DNA of 64,000 nt from Phycicoccus avicenniae (GTDB lineage: Bacteria > Actinomycetota > Actinomycetes > Actinomycetales > Dermatophilaceae), in NCBI RefSeq assembly GCF_018139485.1, contig NZ_JAGSNF010000015.1, positions 1 to 64,000 on the forward strand, in the 5' to 3' direction. Both the position numbers and the translations under genes were made by a program. This document shows, piece after piece, positions 1 through 7,375 of the stretch (position 1 is the stretch's first letter; each line of letters starts with the position of its first letter). A model generated the notes under the pieces. It saw only the letters and a program-made list of their open reading frames with translations. It did not search any database and had not been told where the DNA came from.

Positions 1-236
1 GTTCTGTGACCCCGGCGCTCCCTGGCAGCGCGGGACCAACGAGAACACCAACGGCCTCCTGCGCCAGTACTTCCCCAAAGGCACCGACCTGTCCAAGCAC
101 ACCCAGGAAGACCTCGACACCGTCGCCGACGGCCTCAACAACCGCCCCCGGATGACCCTCGGCTGGCACACCCCCGCCGAAGCCCTCGCCGACGTAGCCT
201 GACACCCCCGTTGCACTCACCGATTGAATCCGCCAC
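1..236 (+). mobile_element. IS30-type insertion sequence, 3' end (truncated by window edge)
   Basis: The window opens inside an insertion sequence. It holds the end of the transposase (2-202) and about 30 bp of non-coding DNA before chromosomal sequence resumes. The stretch around 208-234 (from CCGTTGCACTCACCGATTG onward) lies where the right terminal inverted repeat should be, but the left end is outside the window, so neither the repeat nor a target duplication can be confirmed. It ends about 100 bp from the 3' end of the convergent hydroxyacyl-CoA dehydrogenase gene and so does not visibly break it. Confidence 0.6.
2..202 (+). CDS. IS30 family transposase, C-terminal fragment
   Basis: This is the last 66 codons of a DDE transposase, reading in from upstream of the window and ending at TGA 200-202. 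The segment [20 protein letters not shown] holds the third catalytic acidic residue (Glu in NEN) in the context typical of IS30 transposases. It is followed by the family's usual ending, [18 protein letters not shown]. The enzyme would cut and join element ends during transposition. Only the C-terminus is visible, so whether the full gene is intact cannot be judged. Confidence 0.85.
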   Translation, partial: FCDPGAPWQRGTNENTNGLLRQYFPKGTDLSKHTQEDLDTVADGLNNRPRMTLGWHTPAEALADVA

Positions 237-334
237 CCCGCCGTTCTGCGTGTTGCCCGATCTCGACGAGTGGTGAGGCGTCGCGGCCGTGGGGTGGCGT
301 CGCGGGGAGGGGTCGTCGGTCGAGACGGTATCGG

Positions 335-2113
335 TCAGGCGTAGGTGCGGAAGCCGCGGCCGGTCTTGCGGCCGAGGTATCCGGCCGTCACGAGGTGCTC
401 GAGCAGCGGCGCGGGCGCGAGGCCCCGCTCACGGAACTCGACGTACAGCTCCCGCTCGATGGCGAGCGAGACGTCGAGCCCGACGACGTCGAGCAGCTCG
501 AAGGGCCCCATCGGCAGCCCGCAGCCGGTCTTCATCGCCGTGTCGATGTCGTCGGCGGTCGCGTAGTTCGCCTCGAGCATCTTCACCGCGTCGTTGAGGT
601 ACGGGAAGAGCAGCGCGTTGACGATGAAGCCCGCCCGGTCGCCGCACGTCACGGCCGTCTTGCCGACCGTCTCGCACAGCCCCTGCACCGTCGCCGTGAC
701 GTCGGCGGACGTCGCGATCGTGTGCACGACCTCGACGAGCCGCATGACCTGCGCCGGGTTGAAGAAGTGCATCCCGATGACGTCCTGCGGGCGCGAGGTG
801 ACCTTCGCGCAGTCGATGACCGGCAGTGAGGACGTCGTCGTCGCGAGGATCGCGCCGGGCCGGCAGATCCGGTCGAGGTCGCGGAACAGGTCCTGCTTGA
901 CCTCCAGGTTCTCCGCGACGGCCTCGACGACGAGGTCGACGTCCGCGAGCGCCTCCCGCGCGGTCGACCCGGTGAGCCGGCCGAGCACCGCCTCGGCCTC
1001 CTCGGCGGTCATCCGCCCCTTCTCGACCGCCCGCGCCGTGCTGCGGGCGACCGACGCCCGCACCCCCTCGACCTTGTCCTCGGTCCGGGCGACGTACGTG
1101 ACCGGCAGCCCGGCCTTCGCGAGCACCTCGACGATGCCGGTCGCCATCGTGCCGCTGCCGACGACCCCGACGGACCCGATGTCCCGCAGCTCGACCCCCT
1201 CCGGCACCCCGGGCCGCGGGGTGCGCGCGTCCGGCACGACCTCGGGCGAGCCCGGCGTCGCGTAGGTGTAGAAGCCGCGGCCGGTCTTGCGGCCGAGCAT
1301 CCCGGCGCTCACCATCTGCTTGATGATCGGGCTCGGGGCGTGCAGGCGGTCCCGCCCCTGCTTGTACATCGTGTCGAGGATCTCGTAGGCGGTGTCGATG
1401 CCGATGAGGTCGAGCAGCTGCAGCGGCCCCATCGGGTACCCGCAGCCGAACCGCATCGCCGCGTCGAGGTCCTCGCGCGTCGCGTACCGGCTCTCGAGCA
1501 TCGACACGGCGTGGTTGAGGTAGCCGAAGAGCAGCCGGTTGGCGATGAAGCCGGCCTTGTCACCGACGACGACCGGCTTCTTGCCGAGCCGCTCCGCGAG
1601 CGCCTTGACGTCGTCGAAGACGTCCTCGGCGGTGATGACGGTCCGGATGACCTCGACGAACTGCTGGACCGGCGCCGGGTTGAAGAAGTGCATCCCGACG
1701 ACGCGCTTGGGGTCGGCCGTCGCGACGGCGATCTCGGTGACGGACAGCGACGAGGTGTTCGTCGCGAGGACCGCCTGCGGGGCGACGATCGCGTCCAGGG
1801 CCCCGACGACGCGCTGCTTGAGGGCGAGCTGCTCCGGGACGGCCTCGACGACGAGCATGCAGTCGGCGAGGTCGCCGAGGTCGCTCGTGTAGCGCACGCG
1901 CGCGTGGAGGGCGTCGTGCTCCTCCTGGGTGATCTTCCCGCGGGACAGGGCCCGGCCGGTGCTGCCGGCGAGCACCTCCCGGCCGTGCGCGACGCCGGCC
2001 TCGTCGGCGTCCACCGCGACGACGTCGACGCCGTTGCGGGCGAACACCTCGACGATGCCCGCGCCCATCGTGCCCAGTCCGATCACACCGACGGTGCTGA
2101 AGTCTCGCGCCAT
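335..2113 (-). CDS. Tandem 3-hydroxyacyl-CoA dehydrogenase (3-hydroxybutyryl-CoA dehydrogenase type)
   Basis: A 592-residue protein made of two complete PaaH/FadB-like 3-hydroxyacyl-CoA dehydrogenase units joined head to tail. Each has its own Rossmann NAD-binding motif (GLGTMGAG near residue 12 and GSGTMATG near residue 315). Each also has an HFFNPAP/HFFNPAQ segment with the catalytic His, and a C-terminal helical domain ending in [12 protein letters not shown] or [12 protein letters not shown]. Single-unit enzymes are about 285 residues, so this is a true duplication-fusion, a form also found in other actinobacteria. It interconverts 3-hydroxyacyl-CoA and 3-ketoacyl-CoA in the cytoplasm. 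MeaA and an adenosyltransferase nearby suggest C4 acyl-CoA metabolism. It has no close operon partner. The second Rossmann loop differs from the first (ATG for AGI), so the halves may have diverged in activity. Confidence 0.9.
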   Translation of the reverse strand: MARDFSTVGVIGLGTMGAGIVEVFARNGVDVVAVDADEAGVAHGREVLAGSTGRALSRGKITQEEHDALHARVRYTSDLGDLADCMLVVEAVPEQLALKQRVVGALDAIVAPQAVLATNTSSLSVTEIAVATADPKRVVGMHFFNPAPVQQFVEVIRTVITAEDVFDDVKALAERLGKKPVVVGDKAGFIANRLLFGYLNHAVSMLESRYATREDLDAAMRFGCGYPMGPLQLLDLIGIDTAYEILDTMYKQGRDRLHAPSPIIKQMVSAGMLGRKTGRGFYTYATPGSPEVVPDARTPRPGVPEGVELRDIGSVGVVGSGTMATGIVEVLAKAGLPVTYVARTEDKVEGVRASVARSTARAVEKGRMTAEEAEAVLGRLTGSTAREALADVDLVVEAVAENLEVKQDLFRDLDRICRPGAILATTTSSLPVIDCAKVTSRPQDVIGMHFFNPAQVMRLVEVVHTIATSADVTATVQGLCETVGKTAVTCGDRAGFIVNALLFPYLNDAVKMLEANYATADDIDTAMKTGCGLPMGPFELLDVVGLDVSLAIERELYVEFRERGLAPAPLLEHLVTAGYLGRKTGRGFRTYA

Positions 2114-2194
2114 GTCCGGGATCCTCGCAGAGCCCCCGGCGGCGGACGAGGCGCCGACGGCGTGATGCTCCTTACCCCGGACGGCGCTCCGTCG

Positions 2195-2650
2195 TCACCA
2201 GTCGACGCCGGACGCGACGAGGTCGGCCTCGAGGGCGAGCCGCTCCCGGGGGTGGAGCGGGAGCAGCCCGACCGGCGGGACGAGGTCGGCGTGCCGACAC
2301 AGGTCGACGAGGACGCTGTCGTAGGCGGCGAACGCGGCGCTGAGCCGGGCGGCGCGATGCGGCATGTCACTCGCGTCGATGCGCCGGATGTCGGCGGCGA
2401 GGCGGCGCAGCTCGAGGGCGAGCAGGACGGGCGGGACGGGCTCGGGACGGTCCCGCCGGACGACGCCGACGCGCTCGAGCCCGTCGACGAGCACGGCGAG
2501 CCGGTCGAGCACCCACCGTCCGGGTCCCGCGAGCGGCCGCAGCACCCGCGGCGGCTCGCCGTCCCCGGCCCACCGGATGAGCTCGAAGAGGACGACGTAG
2601 ACGAGCCCGGGCAGCAGGACGATCCCCAGCGGCACCAGCGCAGCCCTCAT
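2195..2650 (-). CDS. Hypothetical membrane-anchored protein
   Basis: A 151-residue protein of unknown function. The ATG at 2650 is chosen because GAGGTGAG lies a few bases upstream. Residues 1-25 form one hydrophobic helix ([20 protein letters not shown]), probably an N-terminal anchor with the remainder in the cytoplasm. The rest is Arg- and Leu-rich and mainly helical, with no recognisable catalytic motif. It is divergent from nucS with 93 bp between the starts. A much longer reading frame upstream of this ATG runs antisense to nucS and is not credible. Confidence 0.6.
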   Translation of the reverse strand: MRAALVPLGIVLLPGLVYVVLFELIRWAGDGEPPRVLRPLAGPGRWVLDRLAVLVDGLERVGVVRRDRPEPVPPVLLALELRRLAADIRRIDASDMPHRAARLSAAFAAYDSVLVDLCRHADLVPPVGLLPLHPRERLALEADLVASGVDW

Positions 2651-2743
2651 CGGCCTCACCTCTCCCCGCCAGTGTGCGTCGCGGCGCGGCCCCCGGCAAG
2701 GGCTGCGGCGACGACCGCGCAGGTCGTCGGTAGGGTGCCTGCC

Positions 2744-3439
2744 GTGCGGATGGTCATCGCGACGTGCTCGGTCGACTACGAGGGGCGGCTCACGGCCCAC
2801 CTGCCGCTCGCGACCCGGCTGCTGCTCGTCAAGGCCGACGGCTCGGTCCTCGTGCACTCCGACGGCGGGTCGTACAAGCCGCTCAACTGGATGTCGCCCC
2901 CGTGCGCGATGGCCGAGGTCGCCCCGGACGAGACCGAGGCCGCCGAGGGGGTCACCGCCGTCTGGGTCGTCCAGCACGCCAAGTCCGAGGACCGGCTGCG
3001 GGTCCGCCTCCACGAGGTGGTCCACGACGCCTCGCACGACCTGGGCGTCGACCCGGGCCTGGTCAAGGACGGCGTCGAGGCGCACCTGCAACGGCTGCTC
3101 GCCGAGCACATCACGACGCTCGGCGAGGGCTGGACGCTCTCCCGGCGCGAGTACATGACGGCGATCGGGCCCGTCGACATCCTCTGCCGGGACGCGGCGG
3201 GCACGCACGTGGCGGTCGAGATCAAGCGCCGCGGCGAGATCGACGGCGTCGAGCAGCTGACCCGCTACCTCGAGCTGATGAACCGCGACCCGCACCTCGC
3301 CCCCGTCACCGGGGTGTTCGCCGCCCAGGCCATCAAGCCGCAGGCCCGCACGCTCGCCGAGGACCGCGGCATCCGGTGCGTCGTCCTCGACTACGACGCC
3401 CTGCGCGGCATCGACGACAGCGAGCACCGGCTCTTCTGA
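2744..3439 (+). CDS. nucS: Endonuclease NucS (mismatch-specific)
   Basis: A 231-residue protein matching NucS/EndoMS over its full length. The GTG at 2744 gives the family's usual opening ([21 protein letters not shown]). The N-terminal beta-sandwich DNA-binding/dimerisation domain includes [11 protein letters not shown] near residue 45. The C-terminal RecB-like nuclease domain carries GPVDILCRD followed by VAVEIKRRG, which supplies the Asp and Glu-x-Lys of the active site, and then EQLTRYLE. The C-terminus DSEHRLF resembles the sliding-clamp-binding tail reported for the family. In actinobacteria lacking MutS/MutL, NucS makes double-strand cuts at mismatches and starts non-canonical mismatch repair. 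The gene is monocistronic and divergent from a small membrane protein. Confidence 0.95.
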   Translation: MRMVIATCSVDYEGRLTAHLPLATRLLLVKADGSVLVHSDGGSYKPLNWMSPPCAMAEVAPDETEAAEGVTAVWVVQHAKSEDRLRVRLHEVVHDASHDLGVDPGLVKDGVEAHLQRLLAEHITTLGEGWTLSRREYMTAIGPVDILCRDAAGTHVAVEIKRRGEIDGVEQLTRYLELMNRDPHLAPVTGVFAAQAIKPQARTLAEDRGIRCVVLDYDALRGIDDSEHRLF

Positions 3440-3644
3440 GCCCTTGCCCACGGGCGCCTCCTCCTGCGAGCAGCGCCGGGCGACGGCCCCTCGAGCGTCC
3501 GACCTGCGCTCATCGTCCGTTCGGTGCGGGGCCCTGACCGATCACCCCATGCCCGGCGGGACCACCCGTTCCTAGACTCGAGGTGTCGGCACGACCCGTG
3601 CACGACCGCCGGGGACGAACCCCACGAGGACGCAGGAGAGGCCG

Positions 3645-3905
3645 ATGACACTGCTCGTCGTCTACCTCGGCATCGCCCTCGCCGTGGCGCTCACGGGTCT
3701 CGCCGTGCGCTCCTCGTCGTCCCGGTCCGAGGACACCCGATGCGTCGGGTCGTGGTGCGTCCTCACCTGCCTCGCATGGCCGCTCACCGTGTTCACCGCG
3801 ACCGCGATGCTCCTGCGCGACGACACCCGCCGCGAGGACGACGCCGCCGAGGACCCCTTCCTCGGCGCCCACGGGCTCGTCCAGCCCGGCACCGGCGTCC
3901 GCTGA
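3645..3905 (+). CDS. Small membrane protein of unknown function
   Basis: An 86-residue protein preceded by AGGAGAG at good spacing from ATG 3645. It has two predicted membrane helices (about residues 3-21 and 38-57) joined by a Ser/Arg-rich loop, then an acidic, charged tail (RREDDAAEDPF). The two Cys residues of CVGSWCVLTC lie at the start of the second helix. I do not recognise a family. A -10-like TAGACT lies about 70 bp upstream. The SD, the third-position GC bias and the hydrophobic pattern support a real gene. Confidence 0.55.
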   Translation: MTLLVVYLGIALAVALTGLAVRSSSSRSEDTRCVGSWCVLTCLAWPLTVFTATAMLLRDDTRREDDAAEDPFLGAHGLVQPGTGVR

Positions 3906-4014
3906 CCGAACCCGCGAATCGGGTCGCGCGTCCTGGAATGACCCGCGCCCGCACCCTGTTGGCGCTGGTGAGAGGCCTGAGCGGGTCTCGATCGTCATCG
4001 ATCGAAAGGACGCC

Positions 4015-4551
4015 ATGACCGACACGCAGCACAAGGTCGCCTTCCTCGTCGCCCCCGAGGGCATCGAGCAGGTCGAGCTGACCGAGCCCTGGAAGGCCGT
4101 CGAGCAGGCGGGCCACACCCCGGTGCTCGTCTCCACGGCCTCCGGCGAGGTCCAGGCCTTCAACCACCTCGACAAGGGCGACACCTTCCCCGTCGACGCG
4201 CTCGTCGCGGAGGTCGACGTCGCCGACTTCGCCGCCCTCGTCCTGCCGGGCGGGGTCGCCAACCCGGACGCCCTGCGCACCGAGCCCGACGCCGTCTCGT
4301 TCGTGCGCACCTTCCTCGAGTCCGGCAAGCCGGTCGCGGCGATCTGCCACGCGCCGTGGACCCTGGTGGAGGCCGACGTCGTCCGCTCCCGGACGCTCAC
4401 GTCCTGGCCGAGCCTGCAGACCGACCTGCGCAACGCCGGCGCCACGTGGGAGGACCGCGAGCTCGTCGTCGACGACAACCTCATCACGAGCCGCAACCCC
4501 GACGACCTGCCGGCCTTCTGCAAGGCCGTGACGGACGCACTCGCCGGCTGA
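4015..4551 (+). CDS. DJ-1/PfpI family protein (type 1 glutamine amidotransferase-like)
   Basis: A 178-residue single-domain protein of the DJ-1/ThiJ/PfpI superfamily. The nucleophile-elbow motif AAICHAPW places the conserved Cys at residue 111 followed by His112. A Glu in VAPEGIE near residue 15 sits where the family's conserved acidic residue lies. Members include YhbO/YraA/general stress protein 18, linked to stress protection and deglycase or glyoxalase-type activity; the exact activity here cannot be read from sequence. The AAAGGA sequence before ATG 4015 acts as ribosome site. The gene ends at a strong bidirectional terminator shared with meaA. Confidence 0.85.
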   Translation: MTDTQHKVAFLVAPEGIEQVELTEPWKAVEQAGHTPVLVSTASGEVQAFNHLDKGDTFPVDALVAEVDVADFAALVLPGGVANPDALRTEPDAVSFVRTFLESGKPVAAICHAPWTLVEADVVRSRTLTSWPSLQTDLRNAGATWEDRELVVDDNLITSRNPDDLPAFCKAVTDALAG

Positions 4552-4561
4552 CCGCCGACCG

Positions 4562-4602
4562 CACACCGACGCCCACCCCGTCCGCGGGGTGGGCGTCGTG
4601 TG
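4562..4602. terminator. Bidirectional hairpin terminator between PfpI gene and meaA
   Basis: A 13-bp perfect stem (GACGCCCACCCCG, loop TCCG, CGGGGTGGGCGTC) is extended by five more pairs across a one-base bulge. It sits 10 bp after the PfpI stop and 13 bp beyond the meaA stop, between convergent genes, and can serve both strands. There is no long T run, as is usual in high-GC actinobacteria. Confidence 0.8.
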
Positions 4603-4615
4603 TCCCGTGGCCCGG

Positions 4616-6679
4616 TCAGACGACGGCGCCGTCGGGCACGTCGAGCCCGCGGGAGGCGCGCACGACGTCGACGAAACGGTCCATGATCTCGGTGAGCCCG
4701 AAGTCCTTGGGGGTGAACACCGCCGCGACGCCCATCTCGCGCAGCCGCGCGGCGTCGGAGGACGGGATGATCCCGCCGACGACGACGGGGATGTCGCCGG
4801 CGTCGGCCGCACGCAGGCGGTCGAGCACCTCGGGGACGAGCTCCATGTGCGAGCCGGACAGGATCGAGATCCCGACGAGGTGGACGTCCTCGGAGACGGC
4901 CGCGGCGACGATCTGCTCCGGGGTCAGCCGGATGCCCTGGTAGACGACCTCGAAGCCGGCGTCCCTGGCCCGCACGGCGACCTGCTCCGCCCCGTTGGAG
5001 TGCCCGTCGAGGCCGGGCTTGCCGACGAGGACGCGGAGGGTCTCGCCGAGCTCGGCGCCGGTGGCGCGTACTCGGTCACGGACGCGCTCGAGCGCCTCGG
5101 TCCCCGTCGCGGCGCCGACCGAGCCCCCGACCCCCGTCGGCGCCCGGTACTCCCCGAAGACCTCCCGCAGGGCCCCGGCCCACTCCCCCGTCGTGAGACC
5201 GGCGCGGGCGCACTCCAGCGTCGCCGGCACGAGGTTCTCCTCGCCGCCGGCGGCCTCCCGCAGCCGAGTGAGGGCGGTCGCCGCACGGGCGGCCCGCTCG
5301 GGGTCGGCGTCCCGCTCCTCCCGCCACCGGCGGACGGCCGCGACGGCGGCCTGCTCGACGTCGGCCTCGACGGTCTGGATCGCCGTGCCGAGGTCGGCCG
5401 TCAGCGGGTTGGGCTCGCTCGACTCGAACCGGTTGACCCCGACGACCACCTCCTCGCCCGCCTCGATCCGGCCGCGTCGGCGGGCGTGCGACGCGACGAG
5501 CTCGGACTTCATGTAGCCGCTCTCGACGGCGGCGACCGCCCCGCCGGCCTCGGCGACCCGCTCCATCTCGGCGCGGGCACCGGCGACGAGCTCCTCGACC
5601 TTGGCCTCGACGACGACCGACCCCTCGAAGAGGTCCTCGTGCTCGAGGAGGTCGGACTCGTAGGCGAGCACCTGCTGGATGCGCAGCGACCACTGCTGGT
5701 CCCAGGGGCGCGGCAGGCCGAGCGCCTCGTTCCACGCGGGCAGCTGGACCGCGCGCGCCCGGGCGTCCTTGGACAGGGTGACGGCGAGCATCTCGAGGAC
5801 GATCCGCTGGACGTTGTTCTCCGGCTGCGCCTCGGTGAGCCCGAGGGAGTTGACCTGCACGCCGTAGCGGAACCGGCGCTGCCTCGGGTCCTGCACCCCG
5901 TACCGCTCGCGGGTGATCTCGTCCCAGAGCCGGACGAAGGCCCGCATCTTGCACATCTCCTCGACGAAGCGCACCCCGGCGTTGACGAAGAAGGAGATCC
6001 GGGCGACGACCTCGCCGAAGCGCTCCGGCGGCACCTGCCCGGAGTCGCGGACGGCGTCCAGGACGGCGATCGCCGTCGACAGGGCGTACGCGACCTCCTG
6101 CACCGGGGTCGCCCCCGCCTCCTGGAGGTGGTAGCTGCAGATGTTCACCGGGTTCCACCGTGGGACGTGCGCGACGGTGTACGCGATCATGTCGGTGATG
6201 AGCCGCATCGACGGCTCCGGCGGGAAGGCGTAGGTCCCCCGCGACAGGTACTCCTTGATGATGTCGTTCTGGGTCGTCCCGGTGAGCCCGCGGACGACCT
6301 CGGCGGCGTCCTCGCCCGCCTCGCCGGCCTGCTCCTCGGCGACGACCTCGTAGAGCGCGAGGAGCCACATCGCCGTCGCGTTGATCGTCATCGAGGTGTT
6401 CATCCGGTCCAGCGGGATCCCCTCGAGGAGGGCCCGCATGTCGCCGACGTGCGACACCGGGACGCCGACCTTGCCGACCTCGCCGCGGGCGAGCGGGTGG
6501 TCGGGGTCGTAGCCGGTCTGGGTCGGGAGGTCGAAGGCGACCGACAGGCCGGTCTGCCCCTTCTCGAGGTTGCGGCGGTAGAGGGCGTTGCTCGCGGCCG
6601 CGCTGGAGTGCCCGGCGTAGGTACGCATCACCCAGGGGCGGTCCCGCTCGGGGCGCGGGGCGGCGCTGCTGTCGACCAT
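4616..6679 (-). CDS. meaA: Protein MeaA (ethylmalonyl-CoA mutase type, B12-dependent)
   Basis: A 687-residue adenosylcobalamin-dependent acyl-CoA mutase. The N-terminal TIM-barrel opens with RTYAGHSSAAASNALYR and GLSVAFDLPTQTGYD, the signature of the MeaA/Ecm branch rather than of MutB. The C-terminal cobalamin-binding domain (from about residue 545) has the base-off motif D558-x-H560-x-x-G563, followed by GxS and GG elements (VGISILSGSH, VVVGGIIPS). It should isomerise ethylmalonyl-CoA to methylsuccinyl-CoA in the ethylmalonyl-CoA pathway; the other pathway genes (ccr, mcd) are not in this window. Alternatively it serves another branched acyl-CoA. A cobalamin adenosyltransferase at 13839 could supply the cofactor. 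No cobalamin riboswitch is visible upstream. Confidence 0.93.
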   Translation of the reverse strand: MVDSSAAPRPERDRPWVMRTYAGHSSAAASNALYRRNLEKGQTGLSVAFDLPTQTGYDPDHPLARGEVGKVGVPVSHVGDMRALLEGIPLDRMNTSMTINATAMWLLALYEVVAEEQAGEAGEDAAEVVRGLTGTTQNDIIKEYLSRGTYAFPPEPSMRLITDMIAYTVAHVPRWNPVNICSYHLQEAGATPVQEVAYALSTAIAVLDAVRDSGQVPPERFGEVVARISFFVNAGVRFVEEMCKMRAFVRLWDEITRERYGVQDPRQRRFRYGVQVNSLGLTEAQPENNVQRIVLEMLAVTLSKDARARAVQLPAWNEALGLPRPWDQQWSLRIQQVLAYESDLLEHEDLFEGSVVVEAKVEELVAGARAEMERVAEAGGAVAAVESGYMKSELVASHARRRGRIEAGEEVVVGVNRFESSEPNPLTADLGTAIQTVEADVEQAAVAAVRRWREERDADPERAARAATALTRLREAAGGEENLVPATLECARAGLTTGEWAGALREVFGEYRAPTGVGGSVGAATGTEALERVRDRVRATGAELGETLRVLVGKPGLDGHSNGAEQVAVRARDAGFEVVYQGIRLTPEQIVAAAVSEDVHLVGISILSGSHMELVPEVLDRLRAADAGDIPVVVGGIIPSSDAARLREMGVAAVFTPKDFGLTEIMDRFVDVVRASRGLDVPDGAVV

Positions 6680-6790
6680 GCGGGCACGCTAGCCCCGGGC
6701 CCCCGGGGCGGGTAGGCGCTCCCGCGGTGAGAGTGCCCACATCCCGGGGTGTCGGGCGGTGACCCTCGTCACCCGCGCCCGGGCGGCGGC

Positions 6791-7153
6791 TCAGCCGGCG
6801 ACGACGGGGGCCGGGGTGGCGGGGTGGGGCGGGACGAGCAGCCCGTGCAGCCGCGCTCGGCGCAGCAGCCGCAACGTGCGGGGGCAGGCCTCGACGACGT
6901 GGACGACACAGCCGACGCGTCGGGCGTGCCGGCGGACCTCGACGAGCAGTCCCAGGGCGGTCGCGTCGCCGATCTCGGCCCCGGCGAGGTCGACGAGGAC
7001 GGGACCGCCGTCGGCGCCGGCGACGACCTCGTGGAGGGCGATGCGGATGTCGGCCACGGTGCTCGCGTCCAGCCTCCCCTCGACGACGACGCGCAGCGCG
7101 TCCCCCGTCCGACACGTCGTCATCGACGCGACGCCTCGCCCCCGTGCGGCCAT
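6791..7153 (-). CDS. STAS domain protein (anti-anti-sigma-like)
   Basis: A 120-residue protein that is essentially one STAS domain, the fold of SpoIIAA-type anti-anti-sigma factors. VVVEGRLDASTVADIRIALHEVV matches the first strand and helix; VLVDLAGAEIGDATALGLLVEVRRHAR matches the core. Canonical members have D-S-S/T at the phosphorylated site. Here the corresponding residues are D-A-T, so the usual phospho-serine is missing, though the Thr could substitute. The ATG at 7153 has AAAGGGG upstream; an internal ATG ten codons in is an alternative. No partner kinase is adjacent. It may act in partner switching or as a stand-alone scaffold. Confidence 0.7.
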   Translation of the reverse strand: MAARGRGVASMTTCRTGDALRVVVEGRLDASTVADIRIALHEVVAGADGGPVLVDLAGAEIGDATALGLLVEVRRHARRVGCVVHVVEACPRTLRLLRRARLHGLLVPPHPATPAPVVAG

Positions 7154-7286
7154 CGTCGGCCCCTTTCCCTCTGCGGTGCTCCCCTATGGACGCACGAGCA
7201 GCCCCTGCGGATACCGACGCCACGGTAAAGGTTCGGCAAAGAGTTGCCGCTGGCCGCTTCCTGCCACGCGTCGGGCCCCGGGCCGG

Positions 7287-7372
7287 CCCCCCCCCCCCCC
7301 CCGGGCGCCCCCCCCCCCCCCCCCGGGGGGGGGGCCGCGCCCCCCCCGCCCCCCCCCCCCCCCCCCCCCCCC
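7287..7372. repeat. Homopolymeric C/G tract just beyond the adhesin stop codon
   Basis: This 86-bp stretch is almost only C and G on the + strand: C16 (7287-7302), C17 (7308-7324), G10 (7325-7334), C8 (7340-7347) and C24 (7349-7372). The C17/G10 junction is a 20-bp perfect palindrome. It starts 3 bp after the stop codon of the large surface protein, so the mRNA of that gene carries very long G runs able to form G-quadruplexes. It may act as a terminator, or the run lengths may be sequencing artefacts. Confidence 0.75.
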
Positions 7373-7375
7373 GCC

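Noticed and set aside
6680-6790. Cobalamin riboswitch upstream of meaA
   Set aside because: The 110-bp gap shows none of the conserved B12-box sequence; meaA may be constitutive or controlled otherwise.
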